In this document: in pieces, positions 1 to 7,700 of the stretch
Position numbering within the stretch: the first letter of the stretch is position 1
How the letters are laid out: the number at the start of each line of letters is the position of its first letter
Assembly: GCA_017995875.1 (NCBI GenBank)
Contig: JAGOIB010000076.1
Coordinates: 1,258-9,569, forward strand
Direction of reading: 5' to 3'
From: Saprospiraceae bacterium
GTDB taxonomy: Bacteria > Bacteroidota > Bacteroidia > Chitinophagales > Saprospiraceae
DNA length: 8,312 nucleotides
Position numbers and translations under genes: made by a program
The notes under the pieces: generated by a model
What the model saw: the letters and a program-made list of their open reading frames with translations, nothing else
Databases searched by the model: none
What the model was told of the DNA's origin: nothing

Positions 1-76
1 TGAAAAGTGAAAAGTGAAGAATGAAAAATGAAAAACCCTCAAGGAGAATTTTTCATTTTTCATTCTTCATTTTACG
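1..76. repeat. Heptamer-built AT-rich inverted repeat (possible bidirectional terminator or dispersed palindrome)
   Basis: Positions 1-35 are five consecutive 7-base units of form TGAARAR (TGAAAAG twice, TGAAGAA, then TGAAAAA twice). Positions 49-69 are three units of the reverse complement (TTTTTCA twice, TTCTTCA), and 70-76 is a decayed fourth. Bases 15-35 pair perfectly with 49-69 (21 bp) around a 13-base loop (36-48); a G-T pair extends the stem to 11/73. It lies just past the stop of the PorP/SprF-like gene and could fold in its mRNA 3' end, where it might terminate transcription or protect the end. The A/T arms make a terminator-like U tract on either strand. It may also be one copy of a genome-wide repeat; the window edge may cut the left side. 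Confidence 0.75.
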
Positions 77-77
77 T

Positions 78-1118
78 TTAGAACTTAGGACAGTAGACGC
101 CACGGCTTTGAGGGCCGCAAACGAGATAGATGACGGAAAATTCGAAACCGCCATTTCCACGGCTTTCCTGGCTGAGGCTTGATACGTTGATATCATAGCT
201 AAAGCCAATACCCCAGTTGGAATAATCAAATCTCGTGGAGAGAATGAAGGCATCCACCAACAGCGGTTTTTCAAAGTGGCGGGCTAAACGGATCCAGCCA
301 CCAAACTGGAATGATTGGTCATTGCCATCCAGGTTGAAGCGGAAACTGTTACCGGCATTGATCTCCATGGAAGGTCCCTGGTTGAAGAATACTGCACCGG
401 GAACCAATGACATATTATCACCCATAGGAAATTGACCACCACCATGTAATACGATCTTGGTATAATACGCCTCAACATTGTCAGGGCGGTAAAATGATAA
501 GTTAGCCTGGTTCAGGTGATTGATAGCTGTACCAAGGTAGAAGTTTGTCTTTTTGTCAAGGATAGAAAACCATAATACACCGAGTCCAACATCGCCAAAG
601 AGAAAATTGTCAGGAAGATCTACTTCGCCAGAGGGTATAGTAGGATCGTGTTCGCCATCTGTTACCTGAGATGGCCATTGCGCGTTGGTATAGTCAAGGC
701 TGCGTTGTGAGCCACCGGCTTCAGCACCTATTACTAAATAATGTGATTTGTGGCGGTCACCACCTACGCGACGGCTGTAAGATCCTGATAATTTAAGCGT
801 TAAGGTCTTAAAATCCAGAGATCCCGCAACATCACTCCATAGGTTTCCTCCAAACCCAAAGTAATCTGAGCGCCCAACAGGCATTTTCTGGTCATAGGAA
901 ACACTGTATGTGTTGTAGGCATTGTTGCCCAACACTGAAGCCCATTGGCTCCTGTAGTTTCCTACGATACGGGTGTTACAGTTCATCACCCCTGTCAACG
1001 CCGGATTGAGTGTCAGCGGAGACATGTAGAACTGGGAAAAGTGGATATCCTGTCCACGAACGATACTCACGGTCAGCACAAATGCCAGTGAGAGAAAAAA
1101 TGCGGATCTTTTAATCAT
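78..1118 (-). CDS. PorP/SprF-family type IX secretion system outer-membrane protein
   Basis: The product is 346 residues, the usual size for the PorP/SprF family (type IX secretion membrane protein). Residues 1-22 are a signal peptide (MIKR, then a hydrophobic core, cleavage likely after G22). The mature N-terminus DIHFSQFYMSPLTLNPALTG is the family hallmark, followed by NYRSQW around residues 54-59. The rest has alternating polar/hydrophobic stretches as expected of an outer-membrane beta-barrel. The C-terminus FEFSVIYLVCGPQSRGVYCPKF-like ending, with a CP-x-F terminus, is also typical. From family knowledge, these proteins sit in the outer membrane and assist secretion or surface attachment of T9SS cargo, often cargo with type B sorting domains; such a cargo gene starts 469 bases away, divergently. 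The ATG at 1118 is the only ATG after an in-frame stop at 1161-1163, and it leads straight into the signal peptide. An AAAGG lies only 2 bases upstream, too close for a convincing ribosome site. Whether it is structural PorP or one of many SprF-like paralogues cannot be told; the latter is more likely given the context. Confidence 0.93.
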   Translation of the reverse strand: MIKRSAFFLSLAFVLTVSIVRGQDIHFSQFYMSPLTLNPALTGVMNCNTRIVGNYRSQWASVLGNNAYNTYSVSYDQKMPVGRSDYFGFGGNLWSDVAGSLDFKTLTLKLSGSYSRRVGGDRHKSHYLVIGAEAGGSQRSLDYTNAQWPSQVTDGEHDPTIPSGEVDLPDNFLFGDVGLGVLWFSILDKKTNFYLGTAINHLNQANLSFYRPDNVEAYYTKIVLHGGGQFPMGDNMSLVPGAVFFNQGPSMEINAGNSFRFNLDGNDQSFQFGGWIRLARHFEKPLLVDAFILSTRFDYSNWGIGFSYDINVSSLSQESRGNGGFEFSVIYLVCGPQSRGVYCPKF

Positions 1119-1371
1119 AGCCTTTAAGCGGTATAGATTCCTGAATAGCCAGAGAATTGGTTAAGAAATAAGAAAATATATAACGTGCTGAAAAGCAGGC
1201 GAAACACCTCTAGAGGAAGGAAATTGGCCCATTTCACAGGCAGAAATATACACATTCGTTTTTATATAACGATTATTAGTATTGAAATTATGGTCTCGTC
1301 CGGTATTATAGATGGAAAGATACATTTTGGGCGGAATTGTTGCCTGTAATCTTAAAATAATAACCGCTTCG

Positions 1372-1387
1372 TCCCATATACATGGGA
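1372..1387. promoter_or_regulatory. Short palindrome TCCCAT-atac-ATGGGA, possible operator or small hairpin
   Basis: Six bases (1372-1377) are the reverse complement of 1382-1387, with a 4-base spacer. It lies in the divergent gap about 85 bases upstream of the -7 candidate. No U run follows, so it is not an intrinsic terminator. Its size suits a dimeric regulator site, but a perfect 6-base dyad is also plausible by chance. Confidence 0.2.
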
Positions 1388-1471
1388 TTACTGAGTGATT
1401 CTGAATAGAGTTGGTTCCATTTTACACCTTAAAAGTCAGCGATTACCTGATAATGGTATCTACTGAAACTA

Positions 1472-1479
1472 TACGTTTG
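1472..1479 (+). promoter_or_regulatory. Candidate Bacteroidota -7 promoter box (TACGTTTG)
   Basis: TACGTTTG matches the Bacteroidota housekeeping -7 consensus TAnnTTTG at every defined base. It lies about 109 bases upstream of the plus-strand start at 1588, so it would give a leader of roughly 100 bases. The expected -33 TTG is weak: only CTG at 1447-1449 is near the right distance. This could therefore be a chance match or a promoter needing an activator. Confidence 0.35.
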
Positions 1480-1587
1480 CCGTTTGATGCCAGATACAGG
1501 TATTTGCAGCTGGGCCAATTAGGTATATGAGTAGAATGCAGCTAAAATCAATGAGTACGTCAATGATTCTATTTTTACATTCGATTT

Positions 1588-4500
1588 ATGCATGTTCAGA
1601 AAGGAAAATTCAAGACCAAAGCAATCTTTACAGTATTGGTTACTGTATGGATAGGTTTTGCATTTTCCATATATGCTCAAAACCTGGTTCCTAATCCTGA
1701 TTTTGAATCTTATGATAACTGTCCTAGTAATATCGGAGGTGGATTTTTACATTGTATTCCATGGGAAAATGGAAATAACGGTACTTCCGATTATTTCAAT
1801 GCTTGTGATGTAACCGGTTTTGTAGATGTGCCTTCCAATGTTTTTGGCGATCAGTTAGCTCATTCCGGTGATGGGTATGCCGGCTTTTTTGTCCGGAGTC
1901 AAACAACAGATTATTTTGAATACATACAAGCACCTTTGATCCAACCCCTGGAAGGAGGCGTCACCTATCATGTAAGCTTCTATATCAGTCTGAGTGATGA
2001 GCTCTGCGGGAGCAAACATGTGGGAGCATATTTTTCTGAACAGCCTCCTCCATTTACAAGTACGGATCGCATTGATGTAGTTCCACAGATAGATTACGTG
2101 ATTGACAGTTTTCTTTCAGATAAAACAGAATGGATGTTTATTTCAGGATGTTTTACAGCAGAAGGTGATGAAGGGTATATCACTATTGGTAACTTCCATC
2201 TTGCGACCGAAACGCTATTAGACCCTGATTGCTCGCCATCTTCTATTTATTCCTATTATTTTATTGATGACGTTGTTGTTGAAGAAGGTCCTGATCCAGG
2301 AGTGATACCTATAGATCTCGGTGGCCCTGTTTCTGCATGTAATGCATATATCATTGAAGCCGCAGTAGATAGTGTCGGGTATATGTGGGAAGATGGATCT
2401 TCTGCAGATACGTTGATGGTATCAACCTCCGGCATTTATAATGTAACTATTACGGATGGTTGCAATATAGGTATTGACAGCATTGACATCACCATAAATG
2501 GAAGTGCAGCTCCTGTCGACATTGGTACTGATTCGGTAACGCTGTGTAGTGGTGATCATTTTGATATTTCCCTCGATCCAAACTGGCAATATGTTTGGAG
2601 CACCGGAGCCTTAACACCCGATATTTCATTGGCAGCATCAGGAACATTCTATGTGACGATGGATGATGGTTGTAACATTTCCTCCGATTCGATAGTGATC
2701 ATTGTCCTTCCTCCTCCTGCTCCCTTCTCACTTGGTTTGGATACAGTATTATGCCCTGGTACCATGATCTCTTTTAATCTAAATCCTCAATGGGGAGATT
2801 TTCTCTGGCAGGATGGTAATACGGCTTCGATGTCTGTGGCCGATACATCGGGAATATATGCTGTGACAGTTTCAAATATATGTGGAAGCTATACGGATGA
2901 AATTATCATTTCACCAATTGTGACTCCCGCTGTTGAGTTAGGAGGAGCTGAATTGTCCTTGTGCACAGGTAATGCATGGTTGATCAACCTTGACACGATA
3001 AATGCCAATTTTCTCTGGCAGGATGGTTCCATGGATTCAACTTATTTGATTTCCAATGAAGGATTGTATATCGTCACAGTGTCAAATCAATGTGGGTCCG
3101 ACAGTGATTCCCTTATAGTAGATGAAATCATGATTCCATCAGTCGACCTGGGCCAGGATATTACTCTTTGTTCTGCGCAATTTCCATATCAATTGGATGT
3201 GTCTGGATCACCTGAGGCTACAGATTATATTTGGCAGGATGGAAGTACAAATCCTGTGTACGATGCAGTGTCACCCGGTCAGTATATTGTAACCGTTTCT
3301 AATAGCTGTTTTTCATCCGCAGATACTTTAGACCTTCAGCTCACGAATGGTATTCCACAAGTTGTATTGCCAGTGGATTTTACCATTTGTACGGGAGACT
3401 CCGTCATACTTACGAATGCAGGAACCGATGGGACCTATCAATGGAATGATCTGTCAACGGACACTACATATCTTGTCTTGACTGGAGGAACGTATTCGCT
3501 CACTGTAACCAATGACTGTGGGTCAGGTGCTGATACTGTCTATGTGGATATGATGGCACCACCTCCGATACCTGACCTGGGCACTGACACATCCTTGTGT
3601 CAGGGACAATCCTTGCTGTTATCATTAAGCATCCCTGATGTGATGTATGTATGGCAGGATTTGAGTATGACAGATACATTTCTTATCACTATGCCAGGAA
3701 TGTATTGGGTTCAAATCAATAATCTTTGTGGGACTTCCACAGATACCATTCTCGTTGCACTCAGTGCTGATGTGCCTCCCTTTTATTTGGGGGCAGATAC
3801 AGTGATATGTGCAGGGGATATGCTGACATTGACAACCCATATTCCCAATGTCAATTATTTATGGCAGGATGGTTCAACATTGTCAAGCTTTGATGTTCAA
3901 TCGGCAGGGACCTATTTTGTCACTGCATTCAATTTGTGCAATGCGCAATCAGACACAATAATTGTAAGTAGTAAGGCTCCGCCATCTCCTTTCGATCTTG
4001 GTAATGATACGACGTTGTGTGCAGGTACAGAAATTATACTTTTCGCGCCCCTGACGAATGATATTATCAGTTGGCAGGATGGAAGTAGTCTGCCTCAAAT
4101 GATAGCAGATGCAGCCAAAACGTATAGCTTGCTAATGCAAAACGAATGTGGCAGTCAATCAGATAGCATTACTGTTTCATTTGATCAGCGGCAACCAGTG
4201 CTTGATCTTGAAGATCAGGTCCCCTGGTGTCAGGGAGATTCTATTACACTGGACGTAACTCAATTGTTTGATGCGTTGTATGCCTGGAGCACGGGCGTTC
4301 AAGCATCGTCCATTATGGTGACACAGGCAGGAATCTATTCCGTAACCGTTTCAACTCCTTGTTCAACGGTTTCACAACAGGTTGAATTTTATCCGGACCA
4401 GGGATGCGCAGAAAGTGAAATCTATTTTCCAAATATCTTCAGTCCTAACAATGATAACATAAACGATCTTTTTTACCTGGTCACGAATAGTACTACAGAT

Positions 4501-4704
4501 ATTCTTTCAAATGAAGTTTCCATATTTGATCGTTGGGGCAATATGGTTTTTAATTCCACCCAGGTTCCTTTTGAATGGAATGGCTCATTCCGAAATAAGC
4601 AAATACCGGCAGGTGTATATGCCTACACAATACATGTAACGTATAGCATAAATGGTGCAATCAAGGGAGAGTATTTCAGGGGAGATGTTACCTTGATCCG
4701 CTGA
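1588..4704 (+). CDS. Giant surface protein with ten Ig/PKD-like modules and T9SS type B (CHU_C) sorting domain
   Basis: The product is 1038 residues. Residues 1-30 are a signal peptide (basic MHVQKGKFKTK, hydrophobic core, cleavage likely SIYA|Q). Residues 32-235 form an N-terminal domain beginning NLVPNPDFESYDNCP, a start common in secreted Bacteroidota proteins and probably a jelly-roll/carbohydrate-binding-like fold. Residues 241-938 are ten tandem modules of 68-73 residues, each with a central W-x-D-G or W-S-T-G type motif and two cysteines. Residues 945-1038 match the gliding motility-associated C-terminal domain (TIGR04131/CHU_C): FPNIFSPNNDNINDLF, SIFDRWGNMVF, WNG, IPAGVYAYTI, terminal GDVTLIR. 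That domain directs export through T9SS as a type B substrate. The ATG at 1588 is the only ATG after the in-frame stop at 1564-1566; the upstream sequence is AT-rich without a Shine-Dalgarno motif, normal in this phylum. A PorP/SprF gene lies divergently upstream and may be its export partner. Adhesin or cell-surface filament is inferred; no catalytic domain is visible. Confidence 0.93.
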   Translation: MHVQKGKFKTKAIFTVLVTVWIGFAFSIYAQNLVPNPDFESYDNCPSNIGGGFLHCIPWENGNNGTSDYFNACDVTGFVDVPSNVFGDQLAHSGDGYAGFFVRSQTTDYFEYIQAPLIQPLEGGVTYHVSFYISLSDELCGSKHVGAYFSEQPPPFTSTDRIDVVPQIDYVIDSFLSDKTEWMFISGCFTAEGDEGYITIGNFHLATETLLDPDCSPSSIYSYYFIDDVVVEEGPDPGVIPIDLGGPVSACNAYIIEAAVDSVGYMWEDGSSADTLMVSTSGIYNVTITDGCNIGIDSIDITINGSAAPVDIGTDSVTLCSGDHFDISLDPNWQYVWSTGALTPDISLAASGTFYVTMDDGCNISSDSIVIIVLPPPAPFSLGLDTVLCPGTMISFNLNPQWGDFLWQDGNTASMSVADTSGIYAVTVSNICGSYTDEIIISPIVTPAVELGGAELSLCTGNAWLINLDTINANFLWQDGSMDSTYLISNEGLYIVTVSNQCGSDSDSLIVDEIMIPSVDLGQDITLCSAQFPYQLDVSGSPEATDYIWQDGSTNPVYDAVSPGQYIVTVSNSCFSSADTLDLQLTNGIPQVVLPVDFTICTGDSVILTNAGTDGTYQWNDLSTDTTYLVLTGGTYSLTVTNDCGSGADTVYVDMMAPPPIPDLGTDTSLCQGQSLLLSLSIPDVMYVWQDLSMTDTFLITMPGMYWVQINNLCGTSTDTILVALSADVPPFYLGADTVICAGDMLTLTTHIPNVNYLWQDGSTLSSFDVQSAGTYFVTAFNLCNAQSDTIIVSSKAPPSPFDLGNDTTLCAGTEIILFAPLTNDIISWQDGSSLPQMIADAAKTYSLLMQNECGSQSDSITVSFDQRQPVLDLEDQVPWCQGDSITLDVTQLFDALYAWSTGVQASSIMVTQAGIYSVTVSTPCSTVSQQVEFYPDQGCAESEIYFPNIFSPNNDNINDLFYLVTNSTTDILSNEVSIFDRWGNMVFNSTQVPFEWNGSFRNKQIPAGVYAYTIHVTYSINGAIKGEYFRGDVTLIR
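2308..4401 (+). repeat. Ten tandem Ig/PKD-like protein modules (about 70 codons each) within the type B cargo gene
   Basis: Module starts fall at residues 241, 309, 379, 447, 517, 590, 660, 730, 799 and 870, each at or near a proline. Each module reads roughly P-x-x-(D/F)-L-G-x-D-x-x-x-C-x-G ... W-x-D-G ... G-x-Y-x-V-x-V-x-N-x-C-G-S-x-x-D-(S/T). The central motif is WEDG in module 1, WSTG in 2 and 10, WQDG in 3, 4, 5, 8 and 9, WNDL in 6 and WQDL in 7. All ten have exactly two cysteines about 40-45 residues apart, suggesting one disulfide per module in the periplasm or outside the cell. At DNA level most modules have diverged, but a 20-base identity survives between 2798-2817 and 3008-3027. 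Confidence 0.88.
4423..4701 (+). other. T9SS type B sorting domain (CHU_C / gliding motility-associated C-terminal domain)
   Basis: Residues 942-1038 of the plus-strand cargo protein. Visible hallmarks in order are FPNIFSPNNDNIND (family form FxPNxFTPNxDGxND), VSIFDRWGNMVF, EWNGSF, IPAGVYAYTI and the terminal GDVTLIR. In family knowledge, this domain routes proteins such as SprB-type adhesins through the T9SS translocon and usually depends on a PorP/SprF-type partner. Confidence 0.92.
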
Positions 4705-4724
4705 TATACTTTCCAATCACCCTA

Positions 4725-7700
4725 TTATCTCTTCATTACTTTTTCAACCATCTGTACACTATTGGTCTCGGTCATGACAAAATAAACTCCAGCACTCCAT
4801 GCATTTGTCTGAACAGTAGTTGTCTGTCCGTTAACTGCTTGCTGCAAAATTATTTTTCCATAGACATCCATTATTCGAATCGTACCTGAAGCATCTTCCT
4901 GCAGCTGAATGGTCAGTGATTGATCAAAAGGATTTGGATAGATGGATAATACATCTGAACCAGTAATAGGTTTTACACTCACCGGAAGACAATTCGGATC
5001 ATATGGCCCGCCGGGAGAACCACCCAGACATCCGGCAAACCAACTTGCTGCATCATTTAGATTAGCATCAGGATCAGTAAGTTCAAGGGTATAACCTTCT
5101 CCATCAGCAGAAGTAATCCAGGGATCAATGTCATCATAGCATACACTCAATTGCAATTGTCCGCTTGCATTATACAATCGAATCACATCACTACCGTTGC
5201 TCAGACCAAAACCGAGATCTCCGATCAGCGTAGGTACACTGGTATGTATGGTGCTAAAGACTTCTTCGTTTTCACACACCACCAGGTATTTACCAGCAGC
5301 TAAATTCACACCATTGGGAATTGTAAAAATATGTTCGTCAGCATCATCACGAACCGTCCATCCGGAAAGATCCACCGGTGAGGTAAGTTGATTTTTTATT
5401 TCAAACCAATCTCCGGCATCCTGGGCAACAGACGAATGATAATTGATTTCACTTACAATCAGATCATCTTCACATAGTTGATATGCAGTCCCGGGACTAC
5501 CGCCCATGCATCCATCAAACCAACTTTCAGGTTGATCAGGATCATTTCCTTCAGGGTGTCGTTCAAGTGAGCGTCCAAACCCATCAGGTGTGCAAGGCCA
5601 TGGTGCTTTATTGTTATAGCTGGATTGTAAAACGATTGCACCTTTACGATCTATAACCTTGATTTGATCTCCACTGTTATCCAACTTGAATAACGTACTT
5701 CCCACTTTATTTAAAACATCAGGATGAATAGCGGTGAATTTGTCATCATCTTCAACGACCACTAACCGCTCGCCGGGCTGCAGTATCGTATTGGCGGGAA
5801 TTGGGTATGCATTGTACCAATCTCTGTCCTGCATTTCAAAATGGGTAAGATCGATGGGATAGTCGGCTGCATTCCTGATTTCAATCCAGTCGCTTGCATC
5901 CGTTGTTGGATCTGAATGATAATTGACTTCAGCCAATTCAAGATTTACCGGTTGTGCTGCACCTGTGAAAACAGCCGTAAATTCAGCAAAGGGTTGCGGG
6001 TTGATGCTAAACGAATCCGGCAGATTGTCAAGGGAAAGATTATTTTCCCAATGATCAAAAGTGTAACCTGGATTGGCCACAGCTATCATCGATACTGGGT
6101 TACCATCAAAATAGATGCCTGCCCAGGGATATGTCTTAGGAATGATCGTATTTATCTGGATGACACCAGCCCCTGCAGGCTCTATGTTAAGGGAGAGATC
6201 GTCTTGATCATTCAATCCAAAATACTCCTCGATCTGATTGCGTTGATAGACACGCCGCACCACATGAAACTCCCTTAGATCATGCACGTTGTCGCGCCAT
6301 TGGAGTGAATCAGGTGAACCCCAACGTGCACTTTGTAAATCTATTTCAGAAGCAATTTCATCTGCATTTTTATTGATGAGTTCGCCCGTCTTTTCCGGAG
6401 TCCAGTATTCATTCATCACATCCGCGAATCGGTTGATGAAGTACCTTTTAAATTCCTGATTTTGGAGCAGGCTATTCATCATGTCTGTGTAGCGATTAGG
6501 GAATGCGGGGTTTGCCAAAGCTTCCTCAAGGATATTGACTGTAGATGATGTACCATTCCCTTGAGCGTAGGTTACATCAAAAAGAATATATCGCCAGCGT
6601 ACATCCGGAGCTCTGTACATTCTTGTATTGTTGAAATACATGCTAGAAAACCAATCGCCATTGCCCAGGTACATTTCTGCCGCGAAGTAATCGACCCAAT
6701 TCTCCCAATCAACTCTTTTTTTAGCGGCAGCAAAATTGACCGGATCAGTCATATCGTTCCCGATGATAAAATCACTCATCGAGTAGAAATCATCACCCGT
6801 CCCTTCGTCAACGAGATAATCTTCATCCTCAAAATAGGAGGATAGTATTTCGTCCACCTCATCAGGTTCTGCACCATGATTGTCACGGACATAGTATTCA
6901 TTGGTTACTTCTCTGCCACCATAATGGCCCCAGTATTCACCATTGATAAATACAGCCATATGCTGATAGCCTGTAGAAGCACAATGTGTTGGCAGGGTGA
7001 GTTGATTGGCGATCACATCACGCATCCTTGTACTGTTCCAGTCATCATCCATATTCCGCACACGAAATTCACGGTAGCTTGTAATGCCTGGTTTGTCTCT
7101 TCCAAAAAGAGGGTAGTGTATTTCATCCGCAGCACCAAAATCCTCATCAAAGGCAAACTGCATGGATTTCTGATCAAATGCAATGGAGTATCCTCCTACA
7201 GGTCGAAGGCTTGCATTTTCCGAAAAGGCAAGGTTCCTGTTTTTATCAAAATATTCCAGGTGGACCGGTGCCCGTCTTCCTGAATTATAATCATCATATG
7301 CGGCTAGTCCACCACTTCCATCATTGAAAAGATCGCCTGGCTTTGATGTGATACTCAATACGGGAAGATCGTGTGTTACACCAATAAAATAGGATGCACT
7401 TGCTGTTGGACCGGCTAATCTACCCGGTTCAAAACTTCTGGCTCTGATCACCGAAGTAGTATTAATTGAAAAAGGACCTGTATACAACAAAGATGTATCA
7501 ACGGGTTCACTACCATCTGTTGTATACCGTACAGCATTACCTGATATAGTAATTGTTTGATCTGTCTGATAAAAACCAGCTTCAGGAGAAATAACAGGTG
7601 TTTCAGCATAACCTGAAAGACAATTGTTTCCATTCGTTTCACCGGGAGTAGGATCGTCTGTCAAACACCATGCACCAATGTCATCTGTACGCATGATCGA

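Larger units (their letters stand above)
1119..1587. other. Divergent intergenic region between PorP/SprF-like gene and type B cargo gene
   Basis: This 469-base stretch has no credible coding sequence; stops are frequent in all frames and the longest ATG-started frame I traced is 19 codons (1290-1349) without a ribosome site. It must hold the promoters of both flanking genes. I see a good -7-like box for the plus-strand gene at 1472-1479. For the minus-strand gene the best -7 candidate is TATATTTT (1180 down to 1173), one base off TAnnTTTG, with no good -33. There is also a 10-base perfect palindrome, CCTCTAGAGG, at 1207-1216 and a small hairpin at 1372-1387. Confidence 0.7.

Noticed and set aside
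235..435. Plus-strand 66-residue frame over the PorP/SprF gene
   Set aside because: It is antisense to a well-supported family member, with no domain or ribosome site.
1207..1216. Perfect 10-base palindrome CCTCTAGAGG as an operator
   Set aside because: It is short and isolated; without a second copy or conservation it cannot be told from chance, so it is only mentioned in the gap description.
1290..1349. Tiny 19-codon open frame in the divergent gap
   Set aside because: There is no ribosome site and no signal or membrane character; chance expectation for this length is high.
3625..3840. Minus-strand 71-residue frame inside the repeat gene
   Set aside because: It is a shadow of modules 7 and 8; rich in Cys, His and Ile in a way that reflects the complement of the sense codons.
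2308..4401. Periodic repeats of about 210 bases considered as a CRISPR or satellite array
   Set aside because: The period is in codons, the frame is open throughout, and similarity is at protein level with Ig/PKD-like patterning.
5916..6278. Plus-strand 120-residue open frame
   Set aside because: It lies wholly antisense to the CotH/lamin-tail gene, has no recognisable motif, and the minus-strand frame there encodes clear family domains.
6876..7283. Plus-strand 135-residue open frame
   Set aside because: It is antisense to the conserved CotH core (INGEYWG and RNMDDDW segments); composition is that of a shadow frame.
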